A stretch of DNA of 64,000 bases, from the NCBI RefSeq assembly GCF_000235605.1, contig NC_016584.1, positions 5,085,151 through 5,149,150 on the forward strand, in the 5' to 3' direction. The stretch is from Desulfosporosinus orientis DSM 765. Lineage in GTDB: Bacteria; Bacillota; Desulfitobacteriia; Desulfitobacteriales; Desulfitobacteriaceae. The position numbers and the translations under genes were made by a program. Shown here piece by piece: positions 1 through 8,865 of the stretch. Positions within the stretch are counted from its first letter, which is position 1, and each line of letters begins with the position of its first letter. The notes beneath the pieces were generated by a model. The model was not told where the DNA came from. It saw only the letters and a program-made list of their open reading frames with translations, and searched no databases.

Positions 1-172
1 TTAGTTTAGTAAAAATCGGTACGTATTGTGGACGCCCAGCCCAAATAATCAAATAAATTAATGCTCCAGCAACCAAAAGGGGAGCAAGTACCGTTATTAT
101 TTTCTGTGGGCTAGAAAGTTTATCCCAATATGTTTTAACTGTTTGTTTAATTCCCGCCCAAGAAAAATCCAC
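1..172 (-). CDS. fliF: FliF, flagellar MS-ring protein (N-terminal part, cut by window edge)
   Basis: Reading leftwards from 172, the frame starts VDFSWAGIKQTVKTYW and runs into a hydrophobic segment (ITVLAPLLVAGALIYLII), then PQYVPIFTKL. This is the usual FliF start: a short amphipathic lead, the first membrane helix, then the periplasmic-side ring domain. FliF builds the MS ring in the membrane that carries the export gate and the C-ring. The GTG at 172 is preferred over the overlapping ATG in another frame because a GGAGG lies 8 nt upstream of it. It follows fliE after a 160-base gap in which I see no gene; that gap is long for this operon. About 57 residues are visible; the rest lies outside the window. 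Confidence 0.85.
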   Translation of the reverse strand, partial: MDFSWAGIKQTVKTYWDKLSSPQKIITVLAPLLVAGALIYLIIWAGRPQYVPIFTKL

Positions 173-334
173 CCATGGCTCCTCCTTTCGATGGGTGACA
201 TCAAACCTCGCTCACCCAAATCCTTTTAAAATTTTATATAAAGCTGCCCCTTAAAAAACGAATCCACAAACGTACTATATATTAAACCAACCACCATTTA
301 TTGACTACAAAAAAATTACCAATTATAAGATCAA

Positions 335-676
335 TTATATTTGCATCCGCATTATCTGGTTGTAAGCTTCTAAAGCTTTATCCCGGGTTGATACTGCTAG
401 AGATAACGATAAACTCGCCTTTTCCAAAGCTACCATAACTTCAGACAAATCTTGAACCTGGCCTGTTGCCAGGGCCAAACTGGCTGACTCCCCCTTTTCT
501 TGCAAAGCACCTACTTCACTCAAAGCATCGCTGAAAAATTTAGCAAAATCTGTACTGGCCTTTTGAGCACCTTCTTCGACCTTCGAGACAACGGGTTTAC
601 CCGCTTCGAGACTTGTCGCGTCGCTGAACTTTATGGCCTCAAGTGGCGTTAAAGGGGATATTGGCTGGATGCTCAT
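335..676 (-). CDS. fliE: FliE, flagellar hook-basal body junction protein
   Basis: A 113-residue protein with the FliE layout: a variable Pro/Ser-rich N-terminus, then a helical C-terminal half ending in the family signature around residues 85-113 (SLSLAVSTRDKALEAYNQIMRMQI, in part). FliE links the MS ring (FliF) to the proximal rod and is exported early by the flagellar type III system. It starts 4 bases after flgC stops and precedes fliF, the normal order. A GGAAGGGGG-type ribosome site lies just upstream of its ATG. Nothing unusual in the protein itself. Confidence 0.92.
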   Translation of the reverse strand: MSIQPISPLTPLEAIKFSDATSLEAGKPVVSKVEEGAQKASTDFAKFFSDALSEVGALQEKGESASLALATGQVQDLSEVMVALEKASLSLSLAVSTRDKALEAYNQIMRMQI

Positions 677-680
677 TTAC

Positions 681-1172
681 TTACCCCCTTCCAATCTCAA
701 GGGCTTTAGCAGCCATAGACTTACTGACATTGAGAGCCGTCACATTTGCTTCATAAGCTCTTGAAGCGGATATCATGTCCACCATTTCCGTCACAATATT
801 CACATTGGGCTGACGAACATAGCCCACAGGCAGTCCTTCTTCCGCCACTTTGGCGGCATCCGGAGAATCGGGATTATACTCAAGGCGAAATGGTTCAGTC
901 GTATCCTTTTCTATCCTGGCAACTTCAACCCCGTTTCCAATTGCTCCGTTTTTCATAGTTTCCCCAAAGACTTCAGAAAAGGATGTTGTTTCCGAAGGGC
1001 GGGGAACAAACACTGCAACTTGCCGGCTATAAGGTATTTGATTACCGGCTTGGGTTAATTCTCCCGTACGGGTGGTATTAATATTGGCAATATTGTTGGC
1101 CGTCAAGTCCATTCGCAAGCGCTGGGCAGTTAGACCTGAGGCACTGATATCAATTGCACCAAATAGACCCAT
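681..1172 (-). CDS. flgC: FlgC, flagellar proximal rod protein
   Basis: A 163-residue protein. The N-terminus (IDISASGLTAQRLRMDL, then NNIANINTTRT) is the flagellar rod-family motif in its FlgC form, and the C-terminus (VDMISASRAYEANVTALN) is the conserved rod/hook C-terminal helix. FlgC polymerises with FlgB and FlgF into the proximal rod. The gene lies 3 bases after cheB and 4 bases before fliE. In most Firmicutes flgB sits directly upstream of flgC; here that place is taken by cheB, and no FlgB-like frame is found anywhere in the window. A GAGGAGGAG ribosome site precedes the ATG. Confidence 0.92.
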   Translation of the reverse strand: MGLFGAIDISASGLTAQRLRMDLTANNIANINTTRTGELTQAGNQIPYSRQVAVFVPRPSETTSFSEVFGETMKNGAIGNGVEVARIEKDTTEPFRLEYNPDSPDAAKVAEEGLPVGYVRQPNVNIVTEMVDMISASRAYEANVTALNVSKSMAAKALEIGRG

Positions 1173-1175
1173 GAC

Positions 1176-2351
1176 TTATCTCCTCCTCATGACACATTCA
1201 ACTATGGTTTTCCCTATCTCCCCAAGAGGTACAACCCGATCGGCAAGACCGGCCTCCACTATTGATCTAGGCATCCCATAGACTACACAGCTCTCCTCCG
1301 ACTCAGCTATCGCAAATCCTTCCGCTGCCTTCAGCTCCTTCATGCCTTTAGTTCCGTCATTTCCCATTCCTGTCATGACCACCCCTAATGTCCCCCTGCC
1401 AACAACTTTCGCCAGGGAAAGAAACATGACATCTACCGAAGGATGATAAAGAGTAGGTATTGGAGACTCCTCACCTATATGAAGAGTCAGCTGTCCGGAG
1501 TTACGCTGTACTTGAAGCTGCTTGCCGGCCTGAGCCACATAGACATTTCCTGCTTTGACCGGCTCGCCGTGCACTGCTTCTTTAACATTAAGGGCGCAAA
1601 GACCATTAAGCCGCTGAGCAAGCGGAGCTGTAAACCCTGGAGGCATGTGTTGGGCAACAAGCACCGGAACGGGAAAATCAGCGGGTAGGGTAGGCAAAAC
1701 TGCCTGTAAGGCAGAGGGACCTCCCGTAGATGTACCTATTGCTACAATTTCAATCGGATGTTTTGGCAATAAACCTCCTCTTCCACTGCTCGCAGAACGA
1801 GAATTCTGCAAACTAGTACCAATAGTTGAAACCGGAGTCGCCGCATTTAAAGTACTTGCTCTGGCTCCGCTATTTAACGTTATAGAAGAAATAGTATCAG
1901 TATGACTTATAACTTTTCTCCTGAGGCGAGCAGGATCTACCAAAACTGTAGCTTTAATCTTCTCTATCAGGTCCCGGGAAAGAACTTGCAAGTCAGCTCC
2001 AGGTGATCCGGATGGTTTGGCTACTACATCGACAGCTCCCAGATCAAAGGCTTTTAACGTGGCTTGTGCTCCCTCCGTTGTCACCGAGCTTAGAATAATT
2101 ACAGGAGTCGGCTGCCAGCGCATAATCTCCTCCAGAGCTTGTAATCCGTTCATAACCGGCATCTCAACATCCATTGTTACAACTTGCGGACGCAGGGCTT
2201 GCAGTTTAAGAATTCCTTCCCGGCCATCTCTGGCTGTATCTAATACCTTAATGCCGGAGTCCTTACTCAGAATCTTCTGGATGGTTAACCTCATAAAAGG
2301 AGAATCATCCACAATCAGAACCCCAATAGGTGTTTTAGGCGCAGACGTCAT
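1176..2351 (-). CDS. cheB: CheB, chemotaxis response regulator protein-glutamate methylesterase
   Basis: 391 residues from the ATG at 2351, which has GGAG 9 nt upstream; a GTG 15 bases earlier is possible but poorly spaced. The N-terminal receiver domain shows the acidic pair VDDSP (about 14-18) and the phospho-accepting Asp at about 61 (MDVEMPVMNG). A linker of about 50 residues leads to the methylesterase domain with the catalytic triad motifs GTSTGGPS (Ser), AQHMPPGF (His) and GMGNDG (Asp). It demethylates or deamidates chemoreceptor glutamates after phosphorylation by CheA. The start overlaps the end of cheW, so the two are probably translationally coupled. The partner methyltransferase cheR is far away at 28.7 kb. 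Confidence 0.95.
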   Translation of the reverse strand: MTSAPKTPIGVLIVDDSPFMRLTIQKILSKDSGIKVLDTARDGREGILKLQALRPQVVTMDVEMPVMNGLQALEEIMRWQPTPVIILSSVTTEGAQATLKAFDLGAVDVVAKPSGSPGADLQVLSRDLIEKIKATVLVDPARLRRKVISHTDTISSITLNSGARASTLNAATPVSTIGTSLQNSRSASSGRGGLLPKHPIEIVAIGTSTGGPSALQAVLPTLPADFPVPVLVAQHMPPGFTAPLAQRLNGLCALNVKEAVHGEPVKAGNVYVAQAGKQLQVQRNSGQLTLHIGEESPIPTLYHPSVDVMFLSLAKVVGRGTLGVVMTGMGNDGTKGMKELKAAEGFAIAESEESCVVYGMPRSIVEAGLADRVVPLGEIGKTIVECVMRRR

Positions 2352-2781
2352 TGTTTGTCTCTCCACCCATTATGTGATCGAGATCCAAAAGAATAAGTAA
2401 TCTTTCCTCTATCTTTCCTACTCCACGTATAAACTGGGCATCCATACCTAAGGAAATCGGCGGCGGCGGCTCAATTCCTTCGCTGTCCAGGCGCAAAACT
2501 TCAGTCACGGCATCAACTCGAATGCCGAAAACCTTATTCTGTACTTGTAAGACAATAATCCGACTAAGATCTGTTTCTTCCACTCTAGGCATACCAAAAC
2601 GAGTACGCAGACTAATCACAGGAATCACATTTCCACGCAAATTAATAACCCCTTCGACATATTCCGAAGCTTTAGGCACTCGCGTAATGGGCGGGATTCG
2701 AATAATTTCTTGAACACGCATAATATCGACACCAAACTCCTCAGACCCCAAGCTGAAGGTTACTAATTGTTCTTCTGCCAT
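2335..2781 (-). CDS. cheW: CheW, chemotaxis coupling protein
   Basis: 148 residues, one CheW-like SH3-type domain filling the whole protein. Recognisable stretches are LVTFSLGSEEFGVDI near the start, PPITRVPKASEYVEGVINLRG (abridged) around 31-51, and VIPVISLRTRFGM, the core strands that dock on CheA and chemoreceptors. It bridges CheA to receptors in the signalling array. A ribosome site (AAGGAGG) lies about 10 nt before the ATG. It follows cheA after 55 bases and overlaps cheB by 17 bases. Confidence 0.95.
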   Translation of the reverse strand: MAEEQLVTFSLGSEEFGVDIMRVQEIIRIPPITRVPKASEYVEGVINLRGNVIPVISLRTRFGMPRVEETDLSRIIVLQVQNKVFGIRVDAVTEVLRLDSEGIEPPPPISLGMDAQFIRGVGKIEERLLILLDLDHIMGGETNNDVCA

Positions 2782-2836
2782 TTGTATAAAACCTCCTTAA
2801 AAAATTATAATTTATTACTTTTACTCTTTTGATTTA

Positions 2837-4984
2837 TCAGCTTGACCTACGAGTTACTAAGACATCTTGAATTAAGGACCCAATATCAAGGATTAAGGTA
2901 ACCTTACCATCACCAAGGATTGTTGCTCCTGCAATTCCCGGAAGATTATTCAGGAAATCACCTAAGGACTTAATGACAACTTCTTGTTGTCCGCGCAGTT
3001 CATCCACAATGAGACCCAAAGCCTTATCACCAAAGCCGACGACCACAACAAATACTTCATTGTTCTCAGCTTCCGAAGCCGGAAGCTCAAACTTCTCCTG
3101 CAAAGAGATAAGGGGTAACGTGTTGCCGCGCAATTGAACCATTGGCAGCCCGCCAACAGTCTTAATATCTTCACGACTGACCAACAACGTTTCTAAAACG
3201 GAGGAAAGGGGTACAGCATAAATTTCCTGACTTACTTCTACTAAAAGTGCTTGGATAATCGCTAATGTTAAGGGCAAACGAATGGTAAAGGTACTTCCTT
3301 TTCCTCTGCGAGTTGTGATATCCACCATACCTCCGAGATTATTCAAAGCCTTTTTAACAACATCCATTCCAACCCCTCGGCCGGATATATCTGTCACCTT
3401 TTCCGCCGTGCTGAAACCCGGCAAAAAGATAAGATTAGCGATATCCCGTTCAGAAAGCTCCTCTCGCTCCCCAACCAGACCTTTAGAAATCGCAATTTTA
3501 TGAATCTTCTCCAGATCTAAGCCCGCCCCGTCATCCGAGATGAGAATAGCAATATGGTTTCCTTCATGATAAGCATTTAACGTTATCGTGCCGGTTTCGG
3601 GTTTCCCGGCCTTACGACGTTCCTCCGGAGACTCTATCCCATGATCCACTGAATTCCGAATAAGATGCATTAAGGGATCCCCGATAACTTCTACAACCGT
3701 CTTATCTAATTCTGTGTCCTCACCCTTTAAGACGAGGTTAATTTCTTTCTTTGTCTTTTTGGCCAAATCTCGAATCAAACGCGGGAAACGGTTAAAGACT
3801 GTTCCGATTGCCACCATACGTAAGCGCATAACGCTCTCCTGAAGATCATTCATCAAGCGTCCTAAATAGACATTGGCCTCATTTAAACTATTAACCATAG
3901 AATCCGAACTATATTGCGTCTTCAAATCCAAACCAATTTGTACCAGGCGAGTCCGAGTGATAACCATTTCTCCTACCAAATTAATAAGGTTATCCATACG
4001 AACAGTATCTACACGAATTGTATGTACTTGATTATTACCCTCCCCAGTATTAATAGCAGCAGGAGGAGCGGCCGCTTTCAAAGGGCCTTTTTTCGGCGTG
4101 CCAATATCTTCTTGCTTGAGAGCAGGCTCAATTTTCTCTTCAATTTGAACAGCATCAAGATCGGACACCTTCTCCTTTACCCCCTCTCCATTGGGGTAAA
4201 GACGCACCTGCACATCAACCAACTCAGAAATTTCTAACAAATCTCTTTTGATTTCATCCCCAGATTCATCCGAAAGGATGAGCATAGAGAAGTTATTTGC
4301 ATTGCCTGCTTCCAATTCTTCAATACTCGGAAGAAGTTTAATTACGGAACCCATGCTCTCAATTCTCTGGGTAGCCATGACCGCTCGAACTGCCTTCATC
4401 AAAGTGTTAGGCTCTAAGGTAACATCAACTTGATAAACAGTTCGCCCCATACTAAAAGCATTGTCCAGTTTTTCACGTTCATCCTGAGATAATAAGAAGT
4501 CTCTGGGAACAAATTGCTCAGCCACCTCTGCCTCAACCTGAACAGGCTGAGCTGTTTTAACACTCTCTGCCTTTTCTCCACTTAATAATGAACGTATAGA
4601 GGAAACCAAATCTTTGAATCCGATTGTGATATCTTGGTGTTGTTCAACTTGCGAAAGCATTGCCTTTACCCGATCCGTAACTGCCAATAAAATATCGATC
4701 ATTTCCAGCGAAACCTCAAGCTGCCCCTGGCGCAAGCGATCTAACAAATCTTCTGCCGCATGGGTTAAGGAAACTATTGGTGTAAAGCCCATAGTTCCTG
4801 AAGCCCCTTTCAAGCTATGCGCGGAGCGAAAAAGATCATTGATCAGTCCAATATTTTCTCCTTCCTTTTCAAGTTGCAAAAGACCCGCACCCAGCCGTTC
4901 AATCTGCTCTTGGGAATCCAACAAGTAAAACTCTAAAAACTCCCCCAATTCAACCCCTTGCTTATTATCATCATCTTGGGTCAT
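2837..4984 (-). CDS. cheA: CheA, chemotaxis sensor histidine kinase
   Basis: 715 residues from the ATG at 4984 (GGAGG 7 nt upstream); an in-frame start 39 bases earlier lacks such a site. Domains in order: HPt domain with the phosphorylated His at about 56 (RSAHSLKGASGTMG), a P2-like regulator-binding region with acidic and Pro-rich linkers, the dimerisation helices (about 320-390), the HATPase domain with N box (LIRNSVDHGIE) and G boxes (DDGAGLD, GRGVGMDVV), and a C-terminal CheW-like domain (LPLISLQEKFELP). It autophosphorylates under receptor control and passes phosphate to CheB and CheY. No cheY, cheC or cheD is visible in the window. It is the first gene of this run; about 625 bases separate it from flaG. 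Confidence 0.95.
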   Translation of the reverse strand: MTQDDDNKQGVELGEFLEFYLLDSQEQIERLGAGLLQLEKEGENIGLINDLFRSAHSLKGASGTMGFTPIVSLTHAAEDLLDRLRQGQLEVSLEMIDILLAVTDRVKAMLSQVEQHQDITIGFKDLVSSIRSLLSGEKAESVKTAQPVQVEAEVAEQFVPRDFLLSQDEREKLDNAFSMGRTVYQVDVTLEPNTLMKAVRAVMATQRIESMGSVIKLLPSIEELEAGNANNFSMLILSDESGDEIKRDLLEISELVDVQVRLYPNGEGVKEKVSDLDAVQIEEKIEPALKQEDIGTPKKGPLKAAAPPAAINTGEGNNQVHTIRVDTVRMDNLINLVGEMVITRTRLVQIGLDLKTQYSSDSMVNSLNEANVYLGRLMNDLQESVMRLRMVAIGTVFNRFPRLIRDLAKKTKKEINLVLKGEDTELDKTVVEVIGDPLMHLIRNSVDHGIESPEERRKAGKPETGTITLNAYHEGNHIAILISDDGAGLDLEKIHKIAISKGLVGEREELSERDIANLIFLPGFSTAEKVTDISGRGVGMDVVKKALNNLGGMVDITTRRGKGSTFTIRLPLTLAIIQALLVEVSQEIYAVPLSSVLETLLVSREDIKTVGGLPMVQLRGNTLPLISLQEKFELPASEAENNEVFVVVVGFGDKALGLIVDELRGQQEVVIKSLGDFLNNLPGIAGATILGDGKVTLILDIGSLIQDVLVTRRSS

Positions 4985-5546
4985 GCTCCGTCCTCCCCTA
5001 TCTTCAGATACTTCTAACAACAAATCTTTTCAGTAACTGACCATAAAAAAATGCAATAATCGCTTGAAATTAAACGTACAAATCATATGAATTTTCGACA
5101 AACTTAATGTTCCTTAAAAGGGCTATGTCTACAATTCGACTCAAGCGTTTTATTCGCCATCTTTTTTGGAATTCCTTCAAGAAAATTTCTATTTGAACTC
5201 TCTTCTCTAAATAGTAGCATTAACTAGTAAAATCGTATATAGTTTATCAACAAAATTCCGAGGCAATTTTTGTGTATACTACATAATGCCCCAATTTACA
5301 CATGTCTTTCCGTTTTACAATATACCAAATAACATCCTCTAAAAATAGTAATTACGTCATAAGTTCATAGGACCTTTGGGTAAATCTGACAAAAAGATCC
5401 TTTTAGAGCAAAATTCGAGTTATATGAGTTATAAAATTTTATTATATCTTGAGATAAATAAAGTTAACTGTGAACTATCCAGATACCTTTTGATATTTAA
5501 AATGAACCTCTCAATAAAAGACTCTAAATTGTTATTATTAAAAAAC
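4985..5546. other. AT-rich gap upstream of cheA
   Basis: About 560 bases between cheA and the flaG terminator. It must hold the cheA promoter on the minus strand, but I find no convincing sigma-28 or sigma-A pair. A short AT-rich open frame on the plus strand (about 5376-5651) has no ribosome site or family likeness and runs into flaG; I do not call it. Confidence 0.4.
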
Positions 5547-5547
5547 A

Positions 5548-5584
5548 AAAAAGCAAGAAGCAATTTACTTGCATCCTGCTTTTT
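5548..5584 (-). terminator. Intrinsic terminator after flaG (end of the fliD operon)
   Basis: A stem pairing GCAAGAAGCAA with TTGCATCCTGC (two mismatches), flanked by A and T runs. On the minus strand it is followed by TTTTTTGTTTTTT. It lies just past the stop of the FlaG-family gene at 5611. Confidence 0.8.
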
Positions 5585-5610
5585 AAACAAAGATTATCTT
5601 AATATTCATC

Positions 5611-5988
5611 TCAAACTAATTCATCAAACAATAATCCGGCCGCTTGAGTAAATGAACCTAAAATATCTAAAACCTTTGTCGGAGAAACTTCACTCAGTAC
5701 TTCTCCGCTTGGCTGATCGATTATCCTTACAGTAAAGGAGTCAGAATGGTCATGAATATCAAACTCTAATTGCTTATTAATAATTCCCATTAGTCGATTA
5801 AGCTTTTCCGTTGCTTTTTCAACTTCTTCACGGGGAATCTCTTCACGAGCTGAGGGAATTTCCCCTTTGCGATCTATGACTTTACGCGGGGTCTCCAAGG
5901 AACGGTCCAGCTTTTGTCCCGGAAAAGCATCCATTGGAACCAGGGTCGTTTGAGTATTTGGCTGAACGGGATTAATTGCTATCATCAT
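5611..5988 (-). CDS. FlaG-family protein (second copy)
   Basis: 125 residues with the FlaG layout: a disordered N-terminal half rich in Pro and charged residues, a helix (about 52-70, ATEKLNRLMGIINKQLEF), then the conserved beta strand pair (FTVRIIDQPSGEVLSEVSPTKVLDIL, abridged) and a C-terminal helix. FlaG proteins are small flagellar proteins, often beside fliD, linked to filament length control. Two ATG codons in tandem (5988 and 5985) share a GGGGGG ribosome site; the second is better spaced. It is the last gene of the fliD-fliS-fliT run. A paralogue lies at 8438-8830. Confidence 0.8.
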   Translation of the reverse strand: MMIAINPVQPNTQTTLVPMDAFPGQKLDRSLETPRKVIDRKGEIPSAREEIPREEVEKATEKLNRLMGIINKQLEFDIHDHSDSFTVRIIDQPSGEVLSEVSPTKVLDILGSFTQAAGLLFDELV

Positions 5989-6012
5989 AAATCCCCCCTA
6001 TAATGCCCATTA

Positions 6013-6342
6013 TCATTTCCGATTCATCCTGCTGACAGCCGCTGTGTTTACAGCACTGTAGGCCTTCGAGACTTGATGCTGCCGCCTGCTGTTGCCCATC
6101 CTAATCCGCATGGCCTGAAGAACCGCTTGGTTTACTTCTTCTATTTCCTTAAGCAGGCACCGTCCTTCTGCCGACTGTCTAAAACCATTATCAGGAGCCT
6201 GCTCAATAAGTGACTGCAAGCCCTCCCTTTGATTCATCAGATCATAGAAGAGTATCATATCCTGCTTAATTAAGAATTTATGCATCTCTTTTGTCAAAAA
6301 GTGATAATCCTGCCATAAAGCCTGAACTGACTTACCTGCCAT
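6013..6342 (-). CDS. FliT-like flagellar export chaperone
   Basis: 109 residues from the ATG at 6342, which overlaps the fliS stop codon in a TAATG. A longer frame exists, but its extra 17 residues lie inside fliS. The protein is all helical and charged (HFLTKEMHKFLIKQDMILFYDLMNQREGL, abridged), with a basic tail. Place (directly after fliS), size and helical make-up match FliT, the chaperone of the cap protein FliD. Sequence likeness in this family is low, so the name rests largely on position. Confidence 0.65.
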   Translation of the reverse strand: MAGKSVQALWQDYHFLTKEMHKFLIKQDMILFYDLMNQREGLQSLIEQAPDNGFRQSAEGRCLLKEIEEVNQAVLQAMRIRMGNSRRQHQVSKAYSAVNTAAVSRMNRK

Positions 6343-6734
6343 TATTCGCCTGCCACAGGGGCCAGTCTTGTCTGTTTCATTGCCCCTGCCCACGCATCTC
6401 TGAGCTCTTGCAGGACTTCCTTAGCTTGCTTCAGCAGATTGACATCTTGGTTAAGATTTCCCTGAATAAGACAGTGCTCAACATATTCGTAAAGTTGCGC
6501 CCAAGTTATGGATATTTCATATTTCATATCTAAGGTCAGAACAAATTCACTCACTATAGCTTGAACACGAAGATTGGCATTATGGGATTTCTGCTTATCT
6601 CCCTGCTCCATAGCCAAAATGCTTTCATTTAAGAATTTTAAGGCTCCATTATAGAGCAATAAAGTCAATTGCTGCGGCGAAGAGGTCATAATCTGCTGTT
6701 TTTTATATACATCTGCCATTTGTGAATTGACCAT
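6342..6734 (-). CDS. fliS: FliS, flagellin-specific export chaperone
   Basis: 130 residues, four-helix FliS fold. Family marks are MADVYKKQQIMTSSPQQLTLLLYNGALKFL (abridged, about 6-35), which holds the flagellin-binding groove, and IVSEFVLTLDMKYE near 72-85. FliS binds the C-terminal disordered tail of flagellin in the cytoplasm and blocks early polymerisation. In Bacillus the FliS-flagellin and FliW-flagellin contacts act together, which fits the fliW-csrA pair at 20 kb. The ATG has GGGAGGGG a few bases upstream; fliD lies 32 bases before it. Confidence 0.93.
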   Translation of the reverse strand: MVNSQMADVYKKQQIMTSSPQQLTLLLYNGALKFLNESILAMEQGDKQKSHNANLRVQAIVSEFVLTLDMKYEISITWAQLYEYVEHCLIQGNLNQDVNLLKQAKEVLQELRDAWAGAMKQTRLAPVAGE

Positions 6735-6766
6735 CTAGAATCCCCTCCCAATTACTTCGTTTACCT

Positions 6767-8410
6767 TTAGCTGGAACTTAATTGCGATGTCAGCCAGCTG
6801 CTCTGATTATTTAATTGTGCCAGAGCTTCTTCCATGGCATTAAACTTTGCATAATAAGCAGCCTCCATTACATCATATCGGTCATAGGCAATATCAAGCT
6901 CGTCATTTTTTGCAGCAATTCTTTTAGCAAAATCACTTTGTGTATCATAGGAAGTACTAGCGGTTGTACCAGCTATCCGTTGTAATTGATCCATACTGGT
7001 TTTAATCGTATCATACAAACGACCGGCAATCCCCTGGGCTCTGGTGTCAGTTGTTTTCTTGCCATTAACTGTCGTCGTCCCGGTAGCTCCAAACAGCTGC
7101 TTCAGCACATCGGGATTGTTGTTCAAGGCAGCTTTTAGATCATCTGTATTTAAATACAGCTTGCCTTCCTCTGTATAATCTCCGGTTGTTATACCGATGG
7201 AAGCAGCACTATTGTAAGTAACCATTTTTCCGGTCTTAGAATCATAAGTCTGAGATATGCCGGAAACTGAGCCGATAAATAAATTCCGCATGCTGTTGAT
7301 CAGGCTGGTAACAGTACTATCGTTGTGGAGCATTCCGCTCTTGGCCTTTTTTTCCCAAGCCTCGATATCGCTGTCCTGCATCGCGGATTTCTGATCATCC
7401 GTAAGAGGAGGGTAATCCGTATAGCGTTCCTCATCCACCATGTCATTGAGCTCACTCAGAATATCATTATAGGAGTCAACTAAGGACTGGATAGTGGACA
7501 CTGCCTTATCAACATCAAAGGACACACTGACATTCGTTGTATTCCCTGATCCCCAAGTAGGGGTACCACCAGAATCTACTGAGGCCCCTGATGATACACC
7601 TATTAGATTATAGGTTACGCCGGCGATAGTAAAGGTATTGCTGTCTTGTGTTAATTGCACGCCGTCAAGCTGAATCACAGCATCCTTACCTGATTCACTG
7701 GTAAAGGTTGTGGTAATGTTCGTACCGTCATCATTGGTGGTACCAGCACTTGAATATAGGTGTAACCCTTCAACAAAAAGTCCTCCGTCATCTCTGCCTG
7801 TAGTGCTGTCACTAGTTGTAGTTATATTAATCCCCGTAGAAGATCCTAAGTCAGTCGTTGATAGAAAGAATCTGTCTAGAGTACTGTCATAGCTGGCCTT
7901 TACTTTGATGCCCGCATTATTGATAGCACTAACAACATCATTAATACTATCCGTAGGGTTAACTGTTATCGACTTGCTCGTTGTTCCATTGGCTATGTTA
8001 AGCGTAAATGAATTCTGAACCCCCATTTGCGTTGCCAAAGTGGTTTTATCACCACTACTGATAGTTGCGGAACTTAATAGGTTTACCCCGCTGGCCACCT
8101 GGGCAACCACCAAAGAGTGATTAACATCCACAGCATCAGCATTTGCAGTAGCTGTGACCACCGATGTATTGCTGGACGATACACTGTGGGGACTTAAAGT
8201 CGATTCCAGCTTATAATTAAACAATGAATCACGGAATTTACTGATATCATCATAAACTTTATTGTAAGCCGTTTTTTGCCATTCCAGCACTGTTCTCTGT
8301 TGGATTAATGTATCCTCTTTGGTTTTCTGTCCAGTCATTAGACTCTTAACAAGTGCATCAACATCCATCCCCGAACCGGACAGTCCATAAATTCCTCCTG
8401 CCGATGACAT
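6767..8410 (-). CDS. fliD: FliD, flagellar filament cap protein
   Basis: 547 residues from the ATG at 8410 (GGAGG 8 nt upstream); a TTG six bases earlier is too close to the ribosome site. The N-terminal segment (GIYGLSGSGMDVDALVKSLM) is the conserved FliD start, followed by a coiled helix (WQKTAYNKVYDDISKFRD). The middle is Ser/Thr/Gly-rich and beta in character (the variable domains of the cap), and the last 100 residues form long helices (FAKRIAAKNDELDIAYDRYD, abridged) typical of the FliD C-terminal domain. FliD forms the cap beneath which flagellin folds into the filament. Confidence 0.94.
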   Translation of the reverse strand: MSSAGGIYGLSGSGMDVDALVKSLMTGQKTKEDTLIQQRTVLEWQKTAYNKVYDDISKFRDSLFNYKLESTLSPHSVSSSNTSVVTATANADAVDVNHSLVVAQVASGVNLLSSATISSGDKTTLATQMGVQNSFTLNIANGTTSKSITVNPTDSINDVVSAINNAGIKVKASYDSTLDRFFLSTTDLGSSTGINITTTSDSTTGRDDGGLFVEGLHLYSSAGTTNDDGTNITTTFTSESGKDAVIQLDGVQLTQDSNTFTIAGVTYNLIGVSSGASVDSGGTPTWGSGNTTNVSVSFDVDKAVSTIQSLVDSYNDILSELNDMVDEERYTDYPPLTDDQKSAMQDSDIEAWEKKAKSGMLHNDSTVTSLINSMRNLFIGSVSGISQTYDSKTGKMVTYNSAASIGITTGDYTEEGKLYLNTDDLKAALNNNPDVLKQLFGATGTTTVNGKKTTDTRAQGIAGRLYDTIKTSMDQLQRIAGTTASTSYDTQSDFAKRIAAKNDELDIAYDRYDVMEAAYYAKFNAMEEALAQLNNQSSWLTSQLSSS

Positions 8411-8437
8411 TTTCAAAACCTCCTATCGAAACCAACA

Positions 8438-8830
8438 CTAAATTTTTTTATCCAGTAAAATTCCAACATAATCCCGAATCGCCGCAACTGTATCGAGAAA
8501 TTCCTCGGAAGGAAACTCTTTAAGAACTGTATTATTTGCTAGATCAATAACTTGCACCATCAGTTGGTTTGATTTTTCATGGACCTTGAAGCGAATATTG
8601 GTATTGATTGCTTGCACAAACTTATTCATCGCTTCTGTCATTTGGCTTACGTCTTCCAAAGCAGGTTTTTTCTTTTTTTCTTCATCTGTCAAAGCAGAAA
8701 CTGTTTTATCTGCAGCATCACCCATATTTTCAGCCTGAACATTCGCAGCGGGCTGCGAACGAAAGGTTGTCTGAGAAACATAAGCTGAACCACCAACATC
8801 CAGGGTATTTTTTATTGCTCCAATATCCAA
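8438..8830 (-). CDS. flaG: FlaG-family protein (first copy, probable TTG start)
   Basis: About 130 residues, ending in the FlaG core: a helix (VSQMTEAMNKFVQAINTNIRF), the strand pair (LMVQVIDLANNTVLKEFPSEEFLD, abridged) and a C-terminal helix. The ATG at 8851 lacks a ribosome site and would lie only about 8 bases from the predicted transcription start. A TTG at 8830 has GAGG 8 nt upstream and leaves a normal leader, so I prefer it. It heads the flaG-fliD-fliS-fliT-flaG operon under a sigma-28 promoter. The 27-base spacing to fliD supports co-transcription. Confidence 0.85.
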   Translation of the reverse strand: MDIGAIKNTLDVGGSAYVSQTTFRSQPAANVQAENMGDAADKTVSALTDEEKKKKPALEDVSQMTEAMNKFVQAINTNIRFKVHEKSNQLMVQVIDLANNTVLKEFPSEEFLDTVAAIRDYVGILLDKKI

Positions 8831-8865
8831 ATCAAACACCTCTGATTTCAAAGTATCTACTTTTT

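Noticed and set aside
5376-5651. Plus-strand 91-codon frame upstream of cheA
   Set aside because: AT-rich, no ribosome site, low-complexity Lys/Leu/Asn composition, and it overlaps the end of flaG and its terminator.
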